This document shows, piece after piece, positions 30,236-37,918 of a DNA stretch of 64,000 nt. The stretch comes from Acinetobacter piscicola. GTDB taxonomy: Bacteria > Pseudomonadota > Gammaproteobacteria > Pseudomonadales > Moraxellaceae. The stretch covers positions 1 to 64,000 of the forward strand of contig NZ_NIFO01000024.1 of assembly GCF_002233755.1 (NCBI RefSeq), in the 5' to 3' direction. The notes under the pieces were generated by a model. That model was not told the DNA's origin. It did not search any database and worked only from the letters and a program-made list of their open reading frames with translations. The position numbers were made by a program, and so were the translations under genes. The first letter of the stretch is position 1; each line of letters opens with the position of its first letter.

Positions 30236-30943
30236 CTAAATCAAATTTTTTAAAAGCACATATCCTATTTGATCATTCCCTTTATAACTAACTTTTATGT
30301 ATAAATCTTTTTTTATTTCAATAATTTCATGCAAAATCAATACATCTCCTTTTATAAAATAAGATTTCTTTTTCTTAAAGTTATCATTATATAAATACAA
30401 CCTATCCACACGAACGTTAAATGATTTTATTTTCTTGTTTGAATTATCTTCTAGCTGAAATTTCTTCATTCTATTATCAAAAATAGTGCTTAGATTAATA
30501 TTCTCATCTAGCGTTTTTATTTCCTCACTTAAATGATATCTATTATTTTTTAGTGTATATATTTTAGTATAACGAATAGCTCCATCTTTAAATCTTTCAA
30601 CAATTTTACCCTCATTTGAAAAGAACTCAGGATCATACAATGAACTAAGATAGAAATTAACAGCCTTTTTATCAGTAATTTCAAATATTTTGTGTTCTCC
30701 ACTTGGATTACAATCTTCTGTATGATTAACAACCAAATATTTTCTTTCATCATTAGTTAAATGCTCTATTGAAAAAGCATCTTTATCAAAACAATAATTC
30801 GAATCTTCAAATAGGAATATTTTAGAATTATTACTTTTAAAATAAACTTTATGATTCTCTTTTACTAACGTCTCACTAGACCAAGATAAAGATGAGTAGA
30901 TAATTAATAATATTATTAGTACAGTTTTTCTATTTAAAATCAT
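30236..30943 (-). CDS. Exported protein with possible C-terminal SH3-like domain
   Basis: The 235-residue product has an N-terminal signal (about residues 1-22, ending SSLSWSSE). A beta-rich C-terminus from about residue 175 (VRVDRLYLYNDNFKKKKSYFIKGD, then YIKVSYKG and IGYVLLKNLI) has the spacing of bacterial SH3-like folds. The coding sequence is very AT-rich. It belongs to the array of exported small genes behind the T6SS effector. The immunity role is inferred; the SH3 assignment is by eye. Confidence 0.55.
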   Translation of the reverse strand: MILNRKTVLIILLIIYSSLSWSSETLVKENHKVYFKSNNSKIFLFEDSNYCFDKDAFSIEHLTNDERKYLVVNHTEDCNPSGEHKIFEITDKKAVNFYLSSLYDPEFFSNEGKIVERFKDGAIRYTKIYTLKNNRYHLSEEIKTLDENINLSTIFDNRMKKFQLEDNSNKKIKSFNVRVDRLYLYNDNFKKKKSYFIKGDVLILHEIIEIKKDLYIKVSYKGNDQIGYVLLKNLI

Positions 30944-31028
30944 ATAGAATTTCTTCTCACATTTTACTCCAACTTATCAGATGAATATTTTTATAAATTT
31001 TCAAAAAAAAACATTAAGCTTTCAATAC

Positions 31029-31757
31029 TCATTCTTCTGAATCAGAACAATCAAGCTTTTTAACCTTCATATCTATATCAGTAGTATAATTAATTGAAAA
31101 ATTTAAATTTATCAAATCATCTTTTCTAAAAACTATTGGTACAATATTCCAAACATTTTTTCCATTTGTAACAAATGATAAATTAAACTCTGAGACACCA
31201 TTATTATTTGTATCAATCTGATATTCTACAGAAAATTCGCTTATTTTTTTTCCAACAATTTTGTATATTCGTGGTGTTTTTAATTTATCATCACATGCTT
31301 GATATACATATATTTTATCTTTTAAAATTTTTATCATGCTCTCGCTACACCAACAGCCTCCTACCTCTAATTTTTTCCCTATACCATCTGTGTACCTAAA
31401 AGGTCTTATTAAACTATTTTCCAGATTTTCAAAGTTTAAATAGCTTTTTTTCAAATCCTGCACTTTTATATAATTGCTATCACTTAAACACTTATAATTT
31501 TCGACATTAGGATTTTTGCCATCAAATTGACACTTCAAATTTCTATTTTTCAACCACGCTCGCTGAATATCAACTAAATACTTTAGCTCAGGCTGATTAT
31601 CTCGAATATAATTTTTTATATCCAAATATTTTTTATTCAAATCCTGTTCACTATTTGCATAAATAGCTTTTTCACCTATTTTTTGCTGTTTTGAACCCAT
31701 CGTATTCGAACATACAATTAAAGCGCTTATAAAAATTAAGATATAAATATTTTTCAT
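31029..31757 (-). CDS. Exported protein with LprI/DUF1311-like segment
   Basis: The 242-residue product has an N-terminal signal; Cys16 sits in ALIVC, a poor lipobox, so lipidation is uncertain. Residues about 55-105 (QRAWLKNRNLKC, then YKCLSDSNYIKVQDL) match the pattern of DUF1311/LprI-like domains, a fold that includes a lysozyme inhibitor. The rest is beta-rich with paired Cys (GCWCSE). A lysozyme-inhibitor-like module beside a lysozyme-like T6SS effector is a credible immunity function. Its leader and first 14 codons are duplicated at the gene ending at 34629. Confidence 0.6.
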   Translation of the reverse strand: MKNIYILIFISALIVCSNTMGSKQQKIGEKAIYANSEQDLNKKYLDIKNYIRDNQPELKYLVDIQRAWLKNRNLKCQFDGKNPNVENYKCLSDSNYIKVQDLKKSYLNFENLENSLIRPFRYTDGIGKKLEVGGCWCSESMIKILKDKIYVYQACDDKLKTPRIYKIVGKKISEFSVEYQIDTNNNGVSEFNLSFVTNGKNVWNIVPIVFRKDDLINLNFSINYTTDIDMKVKKLDCSDSEE

Positions 31758-31792
31758 GAATGAGTGCTCATAATGATGCGCTATCTAAAAAT
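31715..31792. repeat. 78-bp direct repeat, copy A
   Basis: This segment matches 35051-35128 at 77 of 78 positions. It covers the upstream leader and the first 14 codons of the gene at 31029-31757. The single difference changes codon 2 (Lys versus Asn). It marks duplication or gene conversion within the exported-gene array. Confidence 0.9.
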
Positions 31793-31804
31793 AGTGTGAA
31801 GTTT

Positions 31805-32335
31805 TCAAGCACAACCTTCCATTAATACTAAATCCTGATTACCTACACTTATAGAAATAATTTTTTGGCTTTCAATATCATATCTAGTTCCGATCTTTTC
31901 ATTATCATCATTCCAAAAAATAATAGAATATTCATTTTTTGGATCCCCATATGGGTTTTCTATTTTTTTAAACTTTTTAGATTTATGCTTTAAATAAATC
32001 ATTTTTTCATCATCACCAATTTTGACACCAGTATATGATGACCTACCATTTTTCATTGAAGAAATTACCGAAATTTGATCATTCATTATTTGAAAATCAA
32101 CATCGTTATCTGCTGATTTTTTCTGAGCCATGAAGCAATCATCAATACGACTATCACTTATCTCAACTAGCTTAGAAGAAAATTTATCATTAATATTAAT
32201 ATTAATATCATTAAAACCATACATACCAAAATCCGTATTAAGCACCTCTTTTCTATTTTGATTATCTGTTTCAAAACCCTTCGAGCAAGATACTAGTACT
32301 AAAATAGATAAAATTAAAAGAATTGTTGCTTTCAT
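31805..32335 (-). CDS. Lipoprotein related to the Asn-Thr-Gln repeat lipoprotein core
   Basis: I place the start at 32335 (MKATILLILS), 26 codons inside the longest frame, because it opens a clean lipoprotein signal with lipobox LVSC. The 176-residue product has a globular domain with DDCFMAQKK, IMNDQISV and a C-terminal MEGCA. The same layout (DGCFYAESK, IVNDIIS, QEGCL) occurs in the repeat lipoprotein at 33021-34280, so they are distant paralogues. The two conserved Cys could form a disulfide. It is a candidate immunity lipoprotein. Confidence 0.6.
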   Translation of the reverse strand: MKATILLILSILVLVSCSKGFETDNQNRKEVLNTDFGMYGFNDINININDKFSSKLVEISDSRIDDCFMAQKKSADNDVDFQIMNDQISVISSMKNGRSSYTGVKIGDDEKMIYLKHKSKKFKKIENPYGDPKNEYSIIFWNDDNEKIGTRYDIESQKIISISVGNQDLVLMEGCA

Positions 32336-32399
32336 ATTAAATACTCTTAGCAATTGATAAAAATTATGAAAATATACGTAATTATTATTCATACCTGTC

Positions 32400-32948
32400 T
32401 TAGACTTCATCATACCCTAAATTTTCTATATTAAACTTAAAGTTCCTCTTTTCACTACTAGGCTCATTTCCTACACATTTCATTTCTTCTATTTTACTTA
32501 AATCAGCATTAAGTAAAAAACTTTGAATACAATAATTTTTCAACTTTTTCTCATTAATATTTTGAAATCTTTTAACTTCATCTTCTAGAATTGGAAATTT
32601 TCCTCCCATAACTATAAATATAGTATTTTGATAATTTTTCTTTTTATTCTCTCCACCAGATAAAAATATAACTTGTGCAGGACCTGCTCCTTCATAATTG
32701 TTAAAATTAACAGCAACTAGTGCAAGTAAGTATTCTTTACCTGCTATTTTCTTCTTCATAGTTTGGAGAATTCGAACTTCATCCTCACCCGAATAAAATA
32801 ACTTTAAATCATTCCTACTAAATTCATATTTACTTAAATCAATAAAATTATTATTTATAAATAATGAATCTGATTTAAAAGGAAATTTTATTTCAGCATA
32901 TGTATCTATGGATAGAAATAAAAATACAACCCATATATATCTTTTCAT
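32400..32948 (-). CDS. Exported protein of unknown function in the VgrG-linked array
   Basis: The 182-residue product has a signal peptide (about residues 1-18, ending TYA/EIKF) and a mixed alpha/beta body with two Cys near the C-terminus (YCIQSF and EMKCVG). I recognise no family. It is very AT-rich and lies between two related lipoprotein genes in the same orientation. An immunity or accessory role to the T6SS effector is inferred from position. Confidence 0.55.
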   Translation of the reverse strand: MKRYIWVVFLFLSIDTYAEIKFPFKSDSLFINNNFIDLSKYEFSRNDLKLFYSGEDEVRILQTMKKKIAGKEYLLALVAVNFNNYEGAGPAQVIFLSGGENKKKNYQNTIFIVMGGKFPILEDEVKRFQNINEKKLKNYCIQSFLLNADLSKIEEMKCVGNEPSSEKRNFKFNIENLGYDEV

Positions 32949-33020
32949 TTAAAATCTCCACACGTTTCTATAAATGAAATTTTATTATTTATTTATCTAT
33001 TAAAATTTTGATTTTAAAAA

Positions 33021-34280
33021 CTATAAGCAACCTTCTTGAAATCTAAGCTCACCTAGCTCACCATAATAGACTTCAAATACCTTATCACCCACAATATGAA
33101 ACTTTACACCATTAACTTCATCTATTTTACTTATTAAATAATAAGAATTTTCATCATACTCATCATTAATATGTTCAAAATTTTTAAACTTTGTTTTTAC
33201 CTCCTTAGAAGTAGCATTCACAAACCTAGAACGCCTATACATTGCAGATGAGATTATATCATTAACAATGATATAATCTATAGTTTCATCTTTACTTTCC
33301 GCATAAAAACAACCATCAACACCCTTAGTACTTTTATCTATTTTAATTTTATTTTCTTTTTCTAGTTGCTTATAATTACTACCAATATTCATTTTCAAAA
33401 ATTCATTCTGAGTATTCTGAGTATTCTGAGTATTCTGAGTATTCTGAGTATTCTGAGTATTCTGAGTATTCTGAGTATTCTGAGTATTCTGAGTATTCTG
33501 AGTATTCTGAGTATTCTGAGTATTCTGAGTATTCTGAGTATTCTGAGTATTCTGAGTATTCTGAGTATTCTGAGTATTCTGAGTATTCTGAGTATTCTGA
33601 GTATTCTGAGTATTCTGAGTATTCTGAGTATTCTGAGTATTCTGAGTATTCTGAGTATTCTGAGTATTCTGAGTATTCTGAGTATTCTGAGTATTCTGAG
33701 TATTCTGAGTATTCTGAGTATTCTGAGTATTCTGAGTATTCTGAGTATTCTGAGTATTCTGAGTATTCTGAGTATTCTGAGTATTCTGAGTATTCTGAGT
33801 ATTCTGAGTATTCTGAGTATTCTGAGTATTCTGAGTATTCTGAGTATTCTGAGTATTCTGAGTATTCTGAGTATTCTGAGTATTCTGAGTATTCTGAGTA
33901 TTCTGAGTATTCTGAGTATTCTGAGTATTCTGAGTATTCTGAGTATTCTGAGTATTCTGAGTATTCTGAGTATTCTGAGTATTCTGAGTATTCTGAGTAT
34001 TCTGAGTATTCTGAGTATTCTGAGTATTCTGAGTATTCTGAGTATTCTGAGTATTCTGAGTATTCTGAGTATTCTGAGTATTCTGAGTATTCTGAGTATT
34101 CTGAGTATTCTGAGTATTCTGAGTATTCTGAGTATTCTGAGTATTCTGAGTATTCTGAGTATTCTGAGTATTCTGAGTATTCTGAGTATTCTGAGTATTC
34201 TGAGTATTCTGAGTATTCTGAGTATTAAAACCGCACCCAACAAATAAAAACGCATATATATAAATTAATAAAAACCTCAT
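33021..34280 (-). CDS. Lipoprotein with 91 perfect Asn-Thr-Gln repeats
   Basis: I place the start at 34280 (MRFLLIYIYAFLFVGC), 22 codons inside the longest frame. It follows an AGGA site and opens a lipoprotein signal with Cys16. The 419-residue product is then two residues (Gly-Phe), 273 residues of pure Asn-Thr-Gln, and a 128-residue C-terminal domain with DGCFYAESK, IVNDIIS and a terminal EGCL. That domain resembles the lipoprotein at 31805-32335. The repeat is therefore a long hydrophilic tether between the membrane anchor and a folded domain. Position after the T6SS effector suggests immunity. Repeat number is expected to vary without frameshift, since the unit is 9 bp. Confidence 0.75.
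   Translation of the reverse strand: MRFLLIYIYAFLFVGCGFNTQNTQNTQNTQNTQNTQNTQNTQNTQNTQNTQNTQNTQNTQNTQNTQNTQNTQNTQNTQNTQNTQNTQNTQNTQNTQNTQNTQNTQNTQNTQNTQNTQNTQNTQNTQNTQNTQNTQNTQNTQNTQNTQNTQNTQNTQNTQNTQNTQNTQNTQNTQNTQNTQNTQNTQNTQNTQNTQNTQNTQNTQNTQNTQNTQNTQNTQNTQNTQNTQNTQNTQNTQNTQNTQNTQNTQNTQNTQNTQNTQNTQNTQNTQNTQNTQNTQNTQNTQNTQNTQNEFLKMNIGSNYKQLEKENKIKIDKSTKGVDGCFYAESKDETIDYIIVNDIISSAMYRRSRFVNATSKEVKTKFKNFEHINDEYDENSYYLISKIDEVNGVKFHIVGDKVFEVYYGELGELRFQEGCL
33408..34226. repeat. 9-bp tandem repeat, 91 perfect copies (819 bp)
   Basis: The unit reads CTGAGTATT on the plus strand (Gln-Asn-Thr register on the minus strand) and appears 91 times with no base change that I can see. It is wholly coding, within the lipoprotein gene at 33021-34280. 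Because five of the six frames through it are open, it also creates long artefactual open frames on both strands. Such homogeneity implies recent slippage or ongoing homogenisation. Confidence 0.97.
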
Positions 34281-34290
34281 ATTAGATATC

Positions 34291-34540
34291 CTATAGACTT
34301 GGTATACATGTTCCAATATGTAAATGATGATAATAACCAGGAGCAAAATTTATTCCTAATATTTTGGGTTTTCTACTATTCCCATCTTGGGTATAAAAAG
34401 CTTTAGATCCGAACTTTTAGATCAATTTTCTTTTGTTCATTCCAATACTTTAAACATTGTTGGGTATTATCATCTACTGCATATAAACTCACACTACTCA
34501 TTAGAACCATAAATGCTACTGTTTTCTTTATAAATTTCAT
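34291..34540 (-). pseudogene. Small exported protein gene, apparently frameshifted
   Basis: From ATG at 34540 a 45-codon frame (stop at 34403-34405) encodes a signal peptide (MKFIKKTVAFMVLMSSVSLYA) followed by DDNTQQCLKYWNEQKKIDLK. The frame then breaks at a run of four As. Removing one base there would continue as FGSKAFYTQDGNSRKPKILG and on to GTCIPSL, a total of 82 residues. That frame ends at 34291, 10 bases before the next gene start. The restored ending gives two Cys and normal operon spacing, so I read it as a single-base indel. Alternatives are a genuine 45-residue peptide, programmed frameshifting, or a sequencing error. Confidence 0.55.
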
Positions 34541-34628
34541 AATTAACGTCCAAACACCAATTATTTCTATCAAAACTGTAGCTCACCATCTCAATAAAAC
34601 TTAAAATATAGATTTTAAGATATCAATT

Positions 34629-35093
34629 TTATGGTGCATTAGAATTTCGTATCTCTAAAATTTCATTACAATCTAGAGAGTTTGAATAAACGAAGATTCG
34701 TTGTTCTTGATTCTCCAATAAAATTGCATCCTTATCTGCACCAAAAGCATTTTTAGAAACATCACATTTATAAGATGGTAACTTAAAATCTTTTACAACT
34801 TCACATTTTGGCTCAGCAGTGGACTCATCAAAGCCATACCATTCTGTAATATTTTGATTTGAACAAGAAATTTGAACTGCTTGATTACTTTCTCTCGTTG
34901 TAACTGTCTTATCCACAGCTTCCGTTGTTTCACCTACTACCAAAGCTTCACTTGTACCAGTAGGTTGTTGTATTTGTACTTTGGTATCCATTACATTTGG
35001 TTCATTATTTGAACTGTTTTGTATTTTATTCTGGCTTTTATCACTACATGCAATTAAAGCGCTTATAAAAATTAAGATATAAATATTATTCAT
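34629..35093 (-). CDS. Lipoprotein of unknown function with polar linker
   Basis: The 154-residue product has a lipoprotein signal with lipobox ALIAC (Cys16). About 55 residues of Asn/Thr/Gln/Val-rich linker follow, then a small domain with several Cys (ISCSNQN, PKCEVV, YKCDVS, LDCNEI). The leader and first codons are nearly identical to those of the gene at 31029-31757 (78-bp repeat), but the mature domains differ. It sits in the exported array after the T6SS effector; immunity is inferred. Confidence 0.6.
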   Translation of the reverse strand: MNNIYILIFISALIACSDKSQNKIQNSSNNEPNVMDTKVQIQQPTGTSEALVVGETTEAVDKTVTTRESNQAVQISCSNQNITEWYGFDESTAEPKCEVVKDFKLPSYKCDVSKNAFGADKDAILLENQEQRIFVYSNSLDCNEILEIRNSNAP

Positions 35094-35128
35094 GAATGAG
35101 TGCTCATAATGATGCGCTATCTAAAAAT
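35051..35128. repeat. 78-bp direct repeat, copy B
   Basis: This is the second copy of the leader-plus-signal segment at 31715-31792, with one mismatch. In both copies a five-codon mini-frame (ATGAGCACTCATTCATGA) ends on the TGA that overlaps the ATG of the lipoprotein-type gene, so the gene may be translationally coupled to a short leader peptide. Confidence 0.9.
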
Positions 35129-35162
35129 CACGTAAGATCAACTAGATTAGCTTTCTCATAGC

Positions 35163-35870
35163 TTACTTACTAGCGCTATCCAATTCTGCTGAAGATAGCC
35201 CTACATTTTCACAACCTAATGTTGCTGAGATACACTTTAAAGAATTATTTAAATCAACTTTAAATGTACCAATCTTTCCATTTTTCGCATATTTAATATT
35301 TGCCAAATAAGTATAAATTCCTTTTTTAGAATTAAATGTAAATTGATCACCAGTTAATAAATCTACATCCCCACCATATAAATCTGAATCAGATAATAGA
35401 ACTGTAATTTTAGAAAAATTATTTGAATCAAAATTATAAATATAAGTAGTTACTTCAGAAGTACTATACGGACTCTTAATATAATCAATAGTACTAAACT
35501 CTCTAACTCTAAAAGCAACTATATTCTTATAATTGTACAATAATGCAAAATCCACATCAGACTTCAAGGTAGTAGTTGTTTTAAAAACATTATAAACTTT
35601 ATTGTTGTTTAAAATCTGAACACCATATTTTTTTAAAGTATATTTCACTCCATTTTTATTTTTTTCGATATTCCCAAAATCTGTCAATCGTATCTTCTTT
35701 TTAGGGCTAATGACTGTATATTTGTTATATTTATCAATAAATTCTATTGGTGAATTTATTTGGATTGCATCTTGCATATAGTCATCCCAACTATTACTTG
35801 TTTTCGCAAATCCAGAAGAAATAATTAGATTAAGACCAAGTAGTAAAATTAAAGCTTTAATATTTTTCAT
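35163..35870 (-). CDS. Exported protein, probable cognate immunity protein of the adjacent effector
   Basis: The 235-residue product has a signal peptide (about residues 1-22, ending SGFA/KTS). Its beta-rich mature domain has many Tyr and Asn and a C-terminal CISATLGC Cys pair. I recognise no family. It begins 27 bp after the peptidoglycan-hydrolase effector gene on the same strand, the usual place for the cognate immunity gene, and its predicted periplasmic location fits a cell-wall-targeting toxin. Confidence 0.65.
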   Translation of the reverse strand: MKNIKALILLLGLNLIISSGFAKTSNSWDDYMQDAIQINSPIEFIDKYNKYTVISPKKKIRLTDFGNIEKNKNGVKYTLKKYGVQILNNNKVYNVFKTTTTLKSDVDFALLYNYKNIVAFRVREFSTIDYIKSPYSTSEVTTYIYNFDSNNFSKITVLLSDSDLYGGDVDLLTGDQFTFNSKKGIYTYLANIKYAKNGKIGTFKVDLNNSLKCISATLGCENVGLSSAELDSASK

Positions 35871-35897
35871 GAGTCGTCTACTATCAAGTATTTAAAA

Positions 35898-37910
35898 TTA
35901 ATATGGTAAATTTGCATCAATAAATGGAATAGGATCAATTCTTCCAGCTAAACCTTTACCTAACACTGGTTCACTCCTAGCTTCAAAATGTAAATGTCCA
36001 CCTTTAGCAATAGTGTTCATTCCCTTAGCATTACCAGTATCCCCAGTTTTACCAATGACATCACCTACATCAACAGGAGTTTTCTTTTCAACACTAATAA
36101 CGGATAAATGTGCATAAAAGAAGTAGACAAATGTACTTTGTGATAATTTACTTTGCGCATATTTTTTCTGTTTCGCTGGTAAATCATTTATATTTACTTT
36201 TAAAACAACAATTTTACCATATGCTCCAGTTGTTGCCTCAGCTACCTCAATCATGCCACCACAAACTGCATAAAGCTCTTCCCCTGGATTAGCTTGTAAA
36301 TCTACTCCTTGATGGTTCTTTGTTTCATTACTTCTAACCTTGCCAAATGTCGCTCCTTTTGCATTTGCCAATCCAGCAGTTCTTAATTTACAACTTGCTA
36401 ATGGGTTATGCCAACTATCCGCACCTCCAATTATTTCTTGTTCAACCTTTTGTCGCGTAGAAGGTGATATTGTAGGTTTTGATGGATCAGTAGTTTTTTT
36501 AGGTTGACTAGTTTGCGGTTTAGGTGCGGGCATTGCTACAGATTGCCCTTTAAGTAACTTAATCGTTTCATCCATGCTGATATTAATTTTTGAAGTTTTC
36601 TCTTTATTAACCATGTAATTATATATATCAATATGTCCATCAATATAGTTTCGTAGCCACGCACCATATGCTGCTTTAGCATTACTAAATCGTTTTAAAA
36701 AATTAGAAGCTTGCTTATGTCCTTTTTTACCAAATTGAGTAAATAAGAGCTTATGAGCACGTTCTTCACTCAAGGTATTCAAGACAAAATTTTTCCCACC
36801 AGTCGAACCTTCATGGTGTAATAAATATGCAAATTTTGCCATCGAACTAGGTTCAGTTAAATTTTGGTAAGGTAAACCCGAAGCTTTAAAGTTACTAACT
36901 GCATAAGCTGCTGCTGCGTCAATAGCCATTTCAGCGTTGAAGCGTAAATTCAATTTTTGTAATTCAGATAATTTTGGGTTTGCTAATACATATTGCCCCA
37001 CTAAAGAAGTTTTATCTTTACACATCGCTAGCCAAGTCCCATCTAAAAACTGTGTCAACCCAGCTGCTGAACTTGAATCAGCTTTACTATTTACATTCCA
37101 CTCCCCTGTTTTTCTTATTTTTGCTGCCTCAGCATCAATTACTGCTGCTAATGCATGTGGTGTAAAACCATGTCGTTTAGCGGCACTAATTATATGTCGC
37201 CTATATTTATTATTTACTGGTTTTAATAGAAAATTGTCCTCCGTAAATTGAGAAGCAATAATATGGGTACTATTACCATTGTCAGTTCTTTTTTGTTCCT
37301 TTTTTTCTGAAGGAACCTGAGTTAATACTTTATTAGCTTTAGATGGACTGTTTGAAGAACCCAAAGCACCACCTATTCCCTCAAGAAATAATCGACCTTC
37401 TACTTTTAAATCATTTAATATGCTAGTAATAGAATATTGAGGAACACCTTTTTCACCATAATGATTTCCTTCAACCTTTATTTTCCGAGATGTCAATTTC
37501 AAAACTTTCTTACCAACTGGCAAGCTTTTGTGATTTGCTATTAAATCAAAAGTTCCATTAACATTTTTATAATAAACTTTTAGCCCCTTAGAATGGTCAC
37601 CAATTAAAATATTCTCAAAAACACCATTTTTGGTCGTTTTTGTTATTTTCTTCCCATCAAATTCAAGCTGAATTGTAGCTGATAAAATTGGTTTAAAGGC
37701 CAAATCTAAAATGATAATTTTTAATTGTGTTTCATGTTCATCATCGCCATTCAAATCTGCTTTTAAATGTATTTTTTGTCCTATCTTTAAATTATGAATT
37801 TTTTTACCATGTAAAGAATTTATTTTTGCTAACTCTTTAACAGTAGTGTGGTATTTTTTGGAAATACCCCAAAGTGTATCACCAGCCTTAATAATATAAA
37901 TATTTGACAT
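35898..37910 (-). CDS. T6SS peptidoglycan hydrolase effector: LysM, lysozyme-like and M23 domains
   Basis: The 670-residue protein has no signal peptide, as expected for T6SS cargo. It has LysM at residues 4-49, a beta-sandwich-like segment at about 60-150, and a lysozyme-like domain at about 235-435 with candidate catalytic Glu261 (IDAEAAK) and AAGLTQF at 282-288. After a Pro/Lys/Thr linker at 458-485, an M23 endopeptidase domain covers about 500-665, with HQGVD (His533, Asp537), YAHL (His601) and HLHFE (His639, His641) as zinc/catalytic residues. It would cut both glycan strands and peptide crosslinks. It starts 8 bases after vgrG, so it is probably delivered by that VgrG. Confidence 0.88.
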   Translation of the reverse strand: MSNIYIIKAGDTLWGISKKYHTTVKELAKINSLHGKKIHNLKIGQKIHLKADLNGDDEHETQLKIIILDLAFKPILSATIQLEFDGKKITKTTKNGVFENILIGDHSKGLKVYYKNVNGTFDLIANHKSLPVGKKVLKLTSRKIKVEGNHYGEKGVPQYSITSILNDLKVEGRLFLEGIGGALGSSNSPSKANKVLTQVPSEKKEQKRTDNGNSTHIIASQFTEDNFLLKPVNNKYRRHIISAAKRHGFTPHALAAVIDAEAAKIRKTGEWNVNSKADSSSAAGLTQFLDGTWLAMCKDKTSLVGQYVLANPKLSELQKLNLRFNAEMAIDAAAAYAVSNFKASGLPYQNLTEPSSMAKFAYLLHHEGSTGGKNFVLNTLSEERAHKLLFTQFGKKGHKQASNFLKRFSNAKAAYGAWLRNYIDGHIDIYNYMVNKEKTSKINISMDETIKLLKGQSVAMPAPKPQTSQPKKTTDPSKPTISPSTRQKVEQEIIGGADSWHNPLASCKLRTAGLANAKGATFGKVRSNETKNHQGVDLQANPGEELYAVCGGMIEVAEATTGAYGKIVVLKVNINDLPAKQKKYAQSKLSQSTFVYFFYAHLSVISVEKKTPVDVGDVIGKTGDTGNAKGMNTIAKGGHLHFEARSEPVLGKGLAGRIDPIPFIDANLPY

Positions 37911-37918
37911 AAATTTAC

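Noticed and set aside
33408..34226. CRISPR-like appearance of the repeat array
   Set aside because: The unit is 9 bp with no spacers and is fully coding.
33366..34255. Long open frames of pure Leu-Ser-Ile (plus strand) and Ile-Leu-Arg (minus strand)
   Set aside because: They exist only because the 9-bp array has no stop codon in five of six frames. Neither has a sensible start, flanking domain or ribosome site; the Asn-Thr-Gln frame has a lipobox and a folded C-terminal domain.
34281..34346. Upstream extension of the repeat lipoprotein start
   Set aside because: The ATG at 34280 opens a proper lipoprotein signal behind an AGGA site. The extension overlaps the end of the frameshifted gene.
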